Source of the DNA: Zooshikella sp050749885
GTDB taxonomy: Bacteria > Pseudomonadota > Gammaproteobacteria > Pseudomonadales > Zooshikellaceae
Assembly (NCBI RefSeq): GCF_050749885.1
Contig: NZ_JBOIUB010000007.1
Span: 1-64,000 of the forward strand
Length of the DNA stretch: 64,000 nucleotides
Direction of reading: 5' to 3'
Below the pieces are notes generated by a model. It was not told the DNA's origin. It searched no databases and worked only from the letters and a program-made list of their open reading frames with translations. Of this stretch, positions 56,221 to 64,000 are shown piece after piece; positions within the stretch are counted from its first letter, which is position 1, and each line of letters starts with the position of its first letter. The position numbers and the translations under genes are program-made.

Positions 56221-57024
56221 GTGAAATTACATCGGGTAATTGAACGTTTATTACTAAATAAACTTATATCAAAATCAACAGGTGAATATGGGGGATATGT
56301 TCTTTATAGACCTGTTCAGGATGATAGGCGTAAGGACGTTGAGTTAAGATCAAAAATTGAGTCTGCTGCTCGTTGGGTTTACGCTCAAGAAATGGAAACC
56401 GTTGAGCCAAAGTCTGCATGGGCATTATCAAAGAGCAATCAGGTCTGGAGTTCGATTGTTGCTTGCTTAATCCTTATCATTTTATTGCCATTGTTCTTAT
56501 TTATTGCATTAGGTATTAAATATACGAGTTATGGACCTGTATTTTTTATCCAAGAAAGAACGGGTTATAAAGGTAGACGCTTTAAAATGATTAAGTTTAG
56601 AAGCATGGTTCCTGATGCGGAGGATCTTAAAAGACATTTTTTTCACTTAAATAAGCACGGAAAGCACGCAGTGGATTTTAAAATCGATAGAGATCCTCGA
56701 GTAACTCCTTTAGGTGAGTGGCTAAGACGGTTTAGCTTGGATGAGTTACCTAATCTATTTAACATTATTAAAGGGGATATGCGTTTAGTTGGGCCTAGAC
56801 CGACTTCATTCTCAGCTCAAAACTATCCAGACCAGGGGCTGGTTCGGCTAGCCGTTTATCCAGGAATGACGGGGCTATGGCAAATAAGTGGGCGAAGTCA
56901 ACTTAGCTTTGAAGAGCGAGTACAGTTAGATTTACAGTATATTGAAAATCAAAGCTTTTTATTTGATTTAAAAATATTATTGCTAACACCTATCCGGGTT
57001 TTAGAAGGAAAAGGGGCTAGTTAG
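56221..57024 (+). CDS. Initiating sugar transferase (undecaprenyl-phosphate glycosyl-1-phosphate transferase)
   Basis: It would move a sugar-1-phosphate onto undecaprenyl phosphate, the first step of repeat-unit synthesis. The 267-residue protein has one membrane segment (about 76-98) and the catalytic core with KMIKFRSM, RRFSLDELPNLFNI, KGDMRLVGPRP and YPGMTGLWQISGRS. It lacks the extra N-terminal membrane helices of WcaJ/WbaP. Translation starts at GTG 56221, 11 nt after GAGGG. The donor sugar cannot be told from sequence. Confidence 0.93.
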   Translation: MKLHRVIERLLLNKLISKSTGEYGGYVLYRPVQDDRRKDVELRSKIESAARWVYAQEMETVEPKSAWALSKSNQVWSSIVACLILIILLPLFLFIALGIKYTSYGPVFFIQERTGYKGRRFKMIKFRSMVPDAEDLKRHFFHLNKHGKHAVDFKIDRDPRVTPLGEWLRRFSLDELPNLFNIIKGDMRLVGPRPTSFSAQNYPDQGLVRLAVYPGMTGLWQISGRSQLSFEERVQLDLQYIENQSFLFDLKILLLTPIRVLEGKGAS

Positions 57025-57070
57025 TATAGGGATCTAGTTTGTTACAGGGAAGAGTGGGGGAAGTCTAAAA

Positions 57071-57691
57071 ATGCTAACAATTCCCTGTCACCTGAGTTTT
57101 ACAAGCTCACTGATGGAAAGAGACCAAGCATCGCTTTTCTTTACTGCACCACATTCCAAAGCGGGTTGTTCATCTAGTATTGCCACAATCGCTAATGCAA
57201 TTGCTCGACACATTTCTCATGGTATTTTGGTAATAGATGGGCATCAGGGCCTTACCAGTTTAACTCATCAGTTTCTTTCTTGTCCTCAGAAAGGTTTTTA
57301 TAATTTAGTATATGCTAAAGAAATACCTGATATTAATCCATTTATTTTTAAAGAGCCAAAAGGGATGAGTTATGACTTTTTACCATTTGGTCACGACTAT
57401 CCATTTCAACAGCCACTTGAGCGACAGCATATTAAAAATTTGTTGAAGGCGTTAGCAAAATTATATAAATATATATTGTTTGATGGCCCACCTGTATTTT
57501 CCTCTCCAGAAGTCGTGACGATGGCTGCACAGTTTGACGGAGTCGCTTTGGTTCTTCAAGCAGAAAAAACACGATGGGAAGTAGCTCAAGCAGCCGTCGA
57601 CCGGTTACAGCAAGGAGGGGCTAATGTATTTGGCGCTGTCTTAAATCAGCGTAAATATTATATGCCCAAGTGGGTCTATGACTTGCTTTAA
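57071..57691 (+). CDS. CpsD/CapB-like ATPase with degenerate P-loop
   Basis: The 206-residue protein resembles the cytoplasmic BY-kinase module that works with chain-length proteins. Walker A' (ILVIDGH, 52-58, Asp56) and Walker B (YILFDGPP, Asp138) are in place, and the C-terminal part AQFDGVALVLQAEKTR is typical. Walker A is abnormal: APHSKAGCSSS at 26-36 lacks the usual GK(S/T). A C-terminal tyrosine cluster is missing apart from KYYMPKWVY. It may bind nucleotide weakly or not at all. It overlaps the next gene by 14 bp. Confidence 0.75.
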   Translation: MLTIPCHLSFTSSLMERDQASLFFTAPHSKAGCSSSIATIANAIARHISHGILVIDGHQGLTSLTHQFLSCPQKGFYNLVYAKEIPDINPFIFKEPKGMSYDFLPFGHDYPFQQPLERQHIKNLLKALAKLYKYILFDGPPVFSSPEVVTMAAQFDGVALVLQAEKTRWEVAQAAVDRLQQGGANVFGAVLNQRKYYMPKWVYDLL

Positions 57692-58769
57692 TCTAAAATC
57701 TCCAGCTATCAAAAAAAATCAACAATGTACTAAGTTCGCATTGGGATGTTATAGCAAAGTAGGTCTTTGTAAAATATTTCTTCTTTGCAATTTATTTTTA
57801 ATGAGTGGTTGTTTTTTACAACCCACAATAAAATCCTTCAAGATGCCTGCAGAATTATTTGGGAAGACGGGGCAGCATATTCCTGATCAACGCCTGTTAG
57901 ATAAACATGAGTTACAACCTGAAGATGTACTTGATATTATTTATCATTTTGACATTAATTCGAAAGGTATTTATCGAATAGCAACGCATGACCAACTCGA
58001 TATAAAATTCATTACGGCACCTGAATTTAATGAAAGTCATAGAGTGAGGCCCGATGGTTTTATTTCGTTACCTTATATTGGTGATGTGAAAGTTGTGGGG
58101 CTAACGGTAGAACAGTTAAAAGGACGTTTAGCTGATTTATACAAAGAGATTCTGATTGATCCGCTGCTTTATATTACGGTGCCCAAATACCAAACTAATA
58201 TCAAAGAGCTTAAGCAAAACTTATATCATCCTACTTATGGACTCAGTCGAGAGATTTTGGTTCGAGGTGATCTTAGAGCCTCTTTTCCCCTTATTGGTGA
58301 TATCGATGTTAAACATAAAACAGTTAATAATTTAAGAAAAACACTTAATGAACGCTATGGTCGGTTAAATACAGCATTACAGGTTGATTTGTTACTTAAA
58401 CGGACTCAGTCAAGTAAAGTTTTTGTGTTTGGTGAAGTAAGACAGCCTGGAGCATTTCCTATTCAAAAACCTATTTCTATTTTATCGTTAATTGCGCTTG
58501 CAGGTGGTGCGTCTACTGATGCGGAACTTGGTTCTGTGTTAACACTGCGTCGTGAGCAAAATGAAATGATGGCCCGAGTATATGATATACGTGAGTCTAT
58601 ACGTACAGGGAAAGCGGCTATTACTTATTTGATGCCAGATGATATTGTTTTTATTCCTAAAACACGACTGGCTGAAACTGCAAATATTACACGGACATTG
58701 AGTGACGTTATTTTGTTTAATGGTATTGGTTTTTCATTTAGCTACCGCGTTGATAGCAAGGAAAACTAA
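57678..58769 (+). CDS. Wza-like polysaccharide export lipoprotein
   Basis: An outer-membrane export channel component. The 363-residue product has a lipobox LMSGC with Cys45, after an unusually long N-terminal part (about 31 residues before the hydrophobic core). The polysaccharide-export domain (about 95-175) starts YRIATHDQLDIKF and contains VRPDGFISLPYIGDVKV; an SLBB-type domain (about 240-325) has VFGEVRQPGAFPI and LIALAGGASTDAEL. The ATG at 57678 lies in the end of the ATPase gene; a later start such as TTG 57741 would shorten the odd N terminus. It shares one base with the next gene. Confidence 0.88.
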   Translation: MTCFNLKSPAIKKNQQCTKFALGCYSKVGLCKIFLLCNLFLMSGCFLQPTIKSFKMPAELFGKTGQHIPDQRLLDKHELQPEDVLDIIYHFDINSKGIYRIATHDQLDIKFITAPEFNESHRVRPDGFISLPYIGDVKVVGLTVEQLKGRLADLYKEILIDPLLYITVPKYQTNIKELKQNLYHPTYGLSREILVRGDLRASFPLIGDIDVKHKTVNNLRKTLNERYGRLNTALQVDLLLKRTQSSKVFVFGEVRQPGAFPIQKPISILSLIALAGGASTDAELGSVLTLRREQNEMMARVYDIRESIRTGKAAITYLMPDDIVFIPKTRLAETANITRTLSDVILFNGIGFSFSYRVDSKEN

Positions 58770-60403
58770 TGATTGAAAAGTCTAGAAAAGAAACTTCTGA
58801 AAATTATTTGCATGAGTTTTTGCGAATATTTTTTGCCAATCAACAGTTAATAAAAAGAGTTTTTATTTTATTTGTGAGTATTAGTATATTAGTACCTGTT
58901 ATTGTTGAAGATCATTATGAATTAACGGGTGAGGTATTAGTTTTATCAAAAAAATTATCACAGTCAGATGCTGATACAGTGTTAACAGGGGATACTGATA
59001 AATTTGTACCACTTACTGTGATTGATATGGAAACAGAGAGTAACATCCTTCGATCTACAGGGTTGATTAGAACCACCGTGAGTGAGTTGTACCAAGCAGG
59101 AAAGCTATCGTTAGCCTCACTCGAGGCTGCAACATGGTTAGGTATCGTTTTTGAAAATTATATTATAAAGCCATTACAACAGTACATTATTCAGCCTATG
59201 AGTCAGTTGCTGGGAGTGAAAGAGAAAGATATTCAACATCTGGAAATAGATAAGCTTACTACAGATGTACTAGAAAATTTAACTATTGAACCTGTTCCTG
59301 GTTCTAATGTTATTAATGTCACTTTCATTTCAGTAAACCCCGAGCAAGGCGTTATATTAGTAAATAGTCTACTTAATAACTATCTATTAACTAGGGATCA
59401 GTTACAGTCTGCAGAATTGCCCTATGATTTGTTCAAAAAAAAGCGCGATCATTATCGAGAGCGTTATGCAGAGCTGGAAAAGATGAAATTGGATTTGCTA
59501 ACAAAGTACCAAGCTGCAAATCCGGAACAAGAACTTATTCAGGTACTTGCCAGTTATGATGATGAGCAGGAAAGTTTATATGACTATCTAGATACTCATT
59601 TAGAAAAACAACGCTGGGTTGAGTATTTAACGTTACATTTACAGCATTTGAAAAGTACAAGCCAATTAACAGAATATACATTTCCTTATACATTTACAGA
59701 AACTGCTGGTTCTGTGGCTTATGATGATAAAGAAATTAGATTACAGTTGGAAGAGGTTTCGAAACTAGTAGGTGAGTACTCTAATGCTTCTATGTCATTC
59801 AAGGCTGACAGTTTGAAAATTAAGCGTATTAGTGCTCGTTTGGCAAGGGAGCGTAATGCATTATTAAAATTATTTACTAATCGTATACAACAACGTCAAA
59901 TGGAGTTAGCTGTACTTGAGGAAACAATTACAGCAAAGCAGCAGCGCCTAAAACAATATGAAACGCGTATTGATGATTTACGAAAAGTCGCTTCTCGGAT
60001 TGAACAGGTAGAAACAGAAATAAAAGCGATGAATGAAGCTTTTTTTTCTTATAGCCAGCAATTTGAAGAAAAACGTATGATGCAGTTAGTTGATAATGTT
60101 AGATTATCTAATGCAAGAATCTTAAGCAGGCCATTTATTCCCGCTGAGCCAGCTTTTCCACAACTAAAAATAATTTTACCAATAGGTGCTATGACAGGAT
60201 TTCTCTTGGCACTTGCAATTGGCTATCTTCGTGAATTTTTTGACCATACATTTAAACAACCAAGCCATGTCGAGAAATATCTAAATATTCCAGTTTTTGC
60301 TACATTAGATGACGTCTCTAAAAGGAAAGAGCCTTCCCAATTTGAGCATGGGGTAGCCAGTTTTATTGGGAGAATGAGGAAAAAATCTAGGTCAGCAACA
60401 TGA
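58769..60403 (+). CDS. Wzz/GumC-type polysaccharide chain-length protein
   Basis: An inner-membrane copolymerase that sets chain length and links synthesis to export. The 544-residue product has two membrane helices (about 30-47 and 465-483) flanking a large periplasmic part with predicted coiled coils (about 210-440). The proline-rich end of that part reads RPFIPAEPAFPQLKI, as in the Wzz family. It has no fused kinase; the separate CpsD-like protein upstream would fill that role. The ATG overlaps the stop of the export gene (TAATG). It overlaps the next gene by 4 bp. Confidence 0.88.
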   Translation: MIEKSRKETSENYLHEFLRIFFANQQLIKRVFILFVSISILVPVIVEDHYELTGEVLVLSKKLSQSDADTVLTGDTDKFVPLTVIDMETESNILRSTGLIRTTVSELYQAGKLSLASLEAATWLGIVFENYIIKPLQQYIIQPMSQLLGVKEKDIQHLEIDKLTTDVLENLTIEPVPGSNVINVTFISVNPEQGVILVNSLLNNYLLTRDQLQSAELPYDLFKKKRDHYRERYAELEKMKLDLLTKYQAANPEQELIQVLASYDDEQESLYDYLDTHLEKQRWVEYLTLHLQHLKSTSQLTEYTFPYTFTETAGSVAYDDKEIRLQLEEVSKLVGEYSNASMSFKADSLKIKRISARLARERNALLKLFTNRIQQRQMELAVLEETITAKQQRLKQYETRIDDLRKVASRIEQVETEIKAMNEAFFSYSQQFEEKRMMQLVDNVRLSNARILSRPFIPAEPAFPQLKIILPIGAMTGFLLALAIGYLREFFDHTFKQPSHVEKYLNIPVFATLDDVSKRKEPSQFEHGVASFIGRMRKKSRSAT

Positions 60404-61542
60404 AGGCGTCAAAAATAAATAATAATGACAAATCATTAGGAAAGGCGTTATTACATATAATAAGTAGTAGTGGTTACTATGGTGCTGAGCATGTTTTGGT
60501 TCAGTATTGTCGTTGGTTAACAGAGTATCATCATTACATTTTGTGCTTATGTTCAGATCATAAAACCTTAGATTTACTTGTTCAGGAAATGGAAACAGAA
60601 AATACATCTGTCTATGGTGTTGTAGGACATAAGCTATCATTATTAACACTGGTTAAGTATAGCCGCCAGTTATTGATAAACAAAAATATAACAGCAATTA
60701 ACTGTCATGGCTATAAAGAGTTGTGGGTTGCTTTATTTGTCTCATATAAGTTGTCAATACCTATCATTATGATTCAGCATGGGTTTACGCGACGAAGTGT
60801 TAAGATGCTCTGTTATCAATGGCTAAATATACAATGTTGTCGATTTAAAAAAGTTTATAAAGTGATATGTGTAGCTAATGAAATTGCCGATATTTATTTA
60901 GCAGGAGGCGTTCATAGCGATAAAATCACCATTATTCCCAATAGTGTGGATATTATGAACAAAGCACTGTGTGAGAATATTGCTGAAAATGTTATAGATA
61001 GTGAAAGTTATTATATGTTTGCATTTGTCGGAAGACTAAGTGTTGAAAAAGGTCCCGATTTATTTTTGAAAGTTTACCACTGCTTTCTGCAATGTTATCC
61101 ACAGGATACTCCGGTAAATGCTGTAATTATTGGCGATGGCCCATTTCAGCAAAAACTGGTTAAAGTAATTGAGCAAAATGATAAATGGCAAGTTAAGTGG
61201 GTAGGGTATCAGTCAGAAATTAAGCATTGGCTGCAACGTATAAATATTTTACTAATAACATCTAGAAACGAAGGTACACCTCTTTGTGCATTGGAAGCAA
61301 TGGCTATCGGTGTGCCTGTCATTGCTTTTTCTGTAGGTGGATTAGTGGATTTAATTGAGCATGAACAAACAGGGCTATTAATTCCACCAAATGATATAAA
61401 TTGCTTTGCTGATGCAATGCATCGTTTATTACACGAGGATAAGTTACGTGAAAAAATAATACAGAATGCGCAGGCTAAGGTTAGGCTGCTTAATAGTCAA
61501 AGTCGGGAGAGGTTAAACACATGTTATCAGCAACTTATCTAA
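60400..61542 (+). CDS. Glycosyltransferase family 4
   Basis: A retaining GT-B enzyme of 380 residues. The N-terminal half has LLHIISSSGYYGAEHVLVQY, typical of the acceptor domain. The C-terminal half has FVGRLSVEKGPDLFLKVY and the nucleotide-sugar site ITSRNEGTPLCALEAMAIGV, with its E-x7-E pair, then PVIAFSVGGLVDLI. The sugar and linkage are unknown. Its ATG overlaps the chain-length gene stop (ATGA), so they are coupled. Confidence 0.9.
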   Translation: MKASKINNNDKSLGKALLHIISSSGYYGAEHVLVQYCRWLTEYHHYILCLCSDHKTLDLLVQEMETENTSVYGVVGHKLSLLTLVKYSRQLLINKNITAINCHGYKELWVALFVSYKLSIPIIMIQHGFTRRSVKMLCYQWLNIQCCRFKKVYKVICVANEIADIYLAGGVHSDKITIIPNSVDIMNKALCENIAENVIDSESYYMFAFVGRLSVEKGPDLFLKVYHCFLQCYPQDTPVNAVIIGDGPFQQKLVKVIEQNDKWQVKWVGYQSEIKHWLQRINILLITSRNEGTPLCALEAMAIGVPVIAFSVGGLVDLIEHEQTGLLIPPNDINCFADAMHRLLHEDKLREKIIQNAQAKVRLLNSQSRERLNTCYQQLI

Positions 61543-61572
61543 AGGCACCCTTAAATCTACTTTGGGTGGTTA

Positions 61573-62967
61573 ATGATGCTGCTTTTTAGATGTTTTAGTA
61601 GCATTATTTTTATTACGTGCGTGGCATTAATGTTAACACCTTATGCTTGGCTTGCACCATTTATTGCTTTAAGTTGTGTAGGTATAATTCTTTTATATCA
61701 ACATCCGGCATGGGGGCTTTTAGGTTTAATTTTTTTAGTACCTTTTGAAGGCATTTTTGAGGAGACACGGTTTTTTACAGGCGCTAAAGTATTAGGTGTA
61801 GCTTTATTATTGATTGTTGCCTGTCAACTTATTCTAAGACAAATGCCTATAGAACGTTTACGCTCATCATTGTGGCGTCCTTTGGCATTATTTTTACTCC
61901 TTTATACGATTAGTGTGTTGCACTCTGATTATTTTGAGCTTTCTCTCAACAGTTTTCGCCAAATGTTAACGGCGATTGCTGTTTTTGTGTTAACACTTTT
62001 GTTGGCTGAAGAACTTCGTTTTAAGGTGTTAATGTCAACATTAGTGTTTGCTGTGGCTATGACAGCATTAATTGCGTTATATCAGACTTATACGAGTAAT
62101 AATCGTGCCATAGGCTTATTAAAAGATCCTAATTATTTTGCATTGTTAATCAGTGTGGCTATTGCGATGGTGGGATATTTAGTTCTTCATCAGCGTCACT
62201 GGCTAGTAAGTCTATTTTGGGCGGGTGTTTTAATCGTTTTGTCACTTACGTTTATGAAAACATATTCACGTTCGGGTGCATTGGTTTTACTGATCGTTGT
62301 TGGTTTTGCTTTATGGCATTATCGAGATTATTTTCATATGCTTCGAGCACGGCATTTAGGTTGGGTATTGCTGTCATTAGCAGTTGCTTTACCTGTTGTA
62401 CACGTTTCAATACCAGAAGATTATAAGCAGCGCTTATTTTCACTGTTATCCTTACAAAAAGGTATCAAATCATTTGATGATCGCTCATTAGGGCGACGTG
62501 CATCCTATTTAGTTGTGGGTTGGCAGTCGATTAAAAATAATCCATGGACTGGAACAGGTCCAGGTTCTTTTCCTGTGAACTATGCTTATTCAGGATATGC
62601 CAGTGCATTTTCACTAAGTCGCAGAGAACCAGAATTGTTTAGACGTGCACATAATACTTATTTGGAGCTTGCTGTGGAGAGTGGAGTTGCAGTGAGTTTG
62701 TTATTTTGCTGGTTGGCCTGGCGTGGGTTAGTCAGTTATTGGCAAGTAAGAATGATGGCTCTTCAGAAACAACGGTTATCATTAGCATCCAGTGTGACTC
62801 ATTTAGGGCTGGCATTTTTGGCGTTATGTATTTTTCTGCTCTTTTTGAGCGCGCCTAATCATAAGTATTTCTGGTGTATGCTTGCTATTGCTGAAGTTGC
62901 ACGTCGCTATTGTGAAAAACAAAGCAATGCTTTGACTGAAGAGACACGTCATGAAGCATCGTTATAG
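61573..62967 (+). CDS. O-antigen ligase / Wzy-type polymerase family protein
   Basis: The 464-residue membrane protein has about 11 hydrophobic segments. A Wzy_C-like region lies at about 210-380: TYSRSGALVLLIVVGFALWH, then NNPWTGTGPGSFP and RRAHNTYLELAVESGVAVSL after a large periplasmic loop with basic residues. In this context it most likely polymerises repeat units, with the initiating transferase and copolymerase. A ligase role cannot be excluded. It lies 30 nt after the GT4 gene and overlaps the next gene by 17 bp. Confidence 0.87.
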   Translation: MMLLFRCFSSIIFITCVALMLTPYAWLAPFIALSCVGIILLYQHPAWGLLGLIFLVPFEGIFEETRFFTGAKVLGVALLLIVACQLILRQMPIERLRSSLWRPLALFLLLYTISVLHSDYFELSLNSFRQMLTAIAVFVLTLLLAEELRFKVLMSTLVFAVAMTALIALYQTYTSNNRAIGLLKDPNYFALLISVAIAMVGYLVLHQRHWLVSLFWAGVLIVLSLTFMKTYSRSGALVLLIVVGFALWHYRDYFHMLRARHLGWVLLSLAVALPVVHVSIPEDYKQRLFSLLSLQKGIKSFDDRSLGRRASYLVVGWQSIKNNPWTGTGPGSFPVNYAYSGYASAFSLSRREPELFRRAHNTYLELAVESGVAVSLLFCWLAWRGLVSYWQVRMMALQKQRLSLASSVTHLGLAFLALCIFLLFLSAPNHKYFWCMLAIAEVARRYCEKQSNALTEETRHEASL

Positions 62968-63898
62968 CATTATCATGCCTATGTTTAATGAAGCTAAGAA
63001 TATTCCGTGTTGTTTAAGTGCGATGTTAGATGCAATTCAAGGACGAAAAGAGTGTAAGTTAATTGTTGTAGATAATGGTTCTACAGATGAAAGTGTAAAA
63101 CTGGTTCAACAACAAGGCATTAAGGTTCTAGAAAAAAAACAATTGACCATAGGCCAACTTCGTAATGAAGGTGCAGTGGGCGCAACAGGCGATTGGTTGG
63201 TTTTTGTTGATGCGGATATAGAAGTGCCTGGTGACTGGTTTAGTTTTGTGGATGGCGTTATAGAAGAAGGTTTTGCACAGGCCTTTGCGTTTGTGGATAT
63301 CGCGCCTGAGAGTGCACCTTGGTATGCCAAAGCTTGGGCGCTAAGGGTGTTAACACGACGAGGGCAAGTGACCTCTGTGGATACACTTCCGGGGCGTAAC
63401 TTGATAGTGTCACGCGAAGTTTTTGAGCAAGTGGATGGTTTTGATAACGGGCTGATTACTGGAGAAGACAAAGACCTTATTCGACGTTTGCGTGGGCAGG
63501 GTGCGAGTGTGCTTTCAATACCTCATCCTAAATTGCTTCATTGGGGTTATGAGCAAAGTTTTTATAGTTGGCTAAGAAAGGAGTTCTGGCGACAAAGTAG
63601 TCACAGGGATTTGATCTATAAGTATGGTTGGCCATGGCGACTGGTGCGTTTTCCTCTCATGGCATTATTGCACTGGATGTTTTTTGTTTTGGTACTGGTA
63701 GCTTTGTATTGGAACTTTTGGGTCGTAATACTACTGCCTTTGTTGTTTGTGCCCAGTTTATTCTTAAGCCTACGGTTGCCAAGTGCTTATTTAAAATTCG
63801 AATTGATTGTACAACTAACAGTGCTTTATAGCCTTCGTTTTTTGGTGGCAGGGATTGCTGTTATTTGGTTTTGGTGTAGGCCTCAGAATACATGTTGA
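62951..63898 (+). CDS. Glycosyltransferase family 2 with C-terminal membrane helices
   Basis: An inverting GT-A enzyme of 315 residues. The N terminus MKHRYSIIMPMFNEAKNIPC, VVDNGSTDES and the DXD-type VFVDADIEVPGD are typical of the fold. GEDKDLIRRLRGQG is the ED-containing catalytic-base region. Two or three hydrophobic segments follow (about 230-310), which would fix it to the inner membrane. It starts within the polymerase gene and overlaps the next gene. Confidence 0.9.
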   Translation: MKHRYSIIMPMFNEAKNIPCCLSAMLDAIQGRKECKLIVVDNGSTDESVKLVQQQGIKVLEKKQLTIGQLRNEGAVGATGDWLVFVDADIEVPGDWFSFVDGVIEEGFAQAFAFVDIAPESAPWYAKAWALRVLTRRGQVTSVDTLPGRNLIVSREVFEQVDGFDNGLITGEDKDLIRRLRGQGASVLSIPHPKLLHWGYEQSFYSWLRKEFWRQSSHRDLIYKYGWPWRLVRFPLMALLHWMFFVLVLVALYWNFWVVILLPLLFVPSLFLSLRLPSAYLKFELIVQLTVLYSLRFLVAGIAVIWFWCRPQNTC

Positions 63899-64000
63899 TG
63901 GGGTTGTTTGGGTTAATTATTCTATTGGTTGCCTATACCTATGTAGGTTACCCACTGTGTGTATGGCTAATGGCCCACTTTGTAAATGTAAAGTCTCCAA
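63892..64000 (+). CDS. Membrane glycosyltransferase, N terminus only (cut by window end)
   Basis: A frame opens with ATG 63892 (or ATG 63898) overlapping the GT2 stop codon and remains open to the window end. The first 36 residues form a membrane helix, GLFGLIILLVAYTYVGYPLC, a pattern typical of the start of GT2-family glycosyltransferases with an N-terminal anchor. The catalytic part lies outside. The function is inferred from this short piece and the operon context. Confidence 0.6.
   Translation, partial: MLMGLFGLIILLVAYTYVGYPLCVWLMAHFVNVKSP

Overview
This 64 kb window comes from a moderately low-G+C gammaproteobacterium. The ribosomal-protein and RNA-polymerase sequences are of gammaproteobacterial type. 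The gene order birA-coaX-SPOR protein, tRNAs-tufB-trpT-secE-nusG, rplKAJL-rpoBC, str, S10, spc and alpha as one unbroken block, then uvrA-MFS-ssb, and mpl-ubiX, resembles the Pseudomonadales/Oceanospirillales side. A marine Oceanospirillales-like host is my inference; the sequence alone does not fix the genus.

Layout. (1) 1-105: the 3' end of a 5S rRNA gene and its terminator, so an rRNA operon lies to the left. (2) 295-2727: tight operon birA-coaX-SPOR-domain protein. (3) 2702-5516: tRNA-Thr(TGT), tRNA-Tyr(GTA), tRNA-Gly(TCC), tRNA-Thr(GGT), tufB, tRNA-Trp(CCA), secE and nusG, with two good sigma70 promoters. (4) 5517-34954: rplKA, rplJL, rpoBC, rpsLG-fusA-tufA, then the full S10, spc and alpha ribosomal-protein operons with secY and rpoA, ending in a strong terminator behind rplQ. 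Autoregulatory leaders and terminators are visible at the expected junctions. (5) 34983-40617: a CBS-pair protein and uvrA on the minus strand, divergent from a YajR-type MFS transporter and ssb. A perfect LexA box sits in the divergent promoter region. (6) 40618-55398: looser, AT-rich chromosome with long intergenic gaps. It holds an orphan Mor-family regulator, a DUF523 protein, a diguanylate cyclase, a DUF2721 protein, a VOC protein, a dihaem cytochrome c, two unrecognised exported proteins, a PPi-type phosphofructokinase, mpl, ubiX, and a divergent L-threonine aldolase / MocR-type regulator pair. (7) 56221-64000: start of an exopolysaccharide locus that runs off the right edge: initiating sugar transferase, CpsD-like ATPase with a degenerate P-loop, Wza-like lipoprotein, chain-length protein, glycosyltransferases and a Wzy-type polymerase, most with overlapping ends.

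Most of the window (regions 1-5) is core information-processing machinery and ordinary in content. The less ordinary items are the Mor-like orphan beside a gene-free 1.1 kb stretch with consecutive inverted repeats, the degenerate kinase-like ATPase in the polysaccharide operon with an ops-like motif in its long leader, the operator-like repeats between ltaE and the MocR gene, and the near-identical tuf pair with a sharp 5' divergence boundary. I found no CRISPR array, insertion sequence, integrase or complete prophage, and no clear undescribed multi-gene system.
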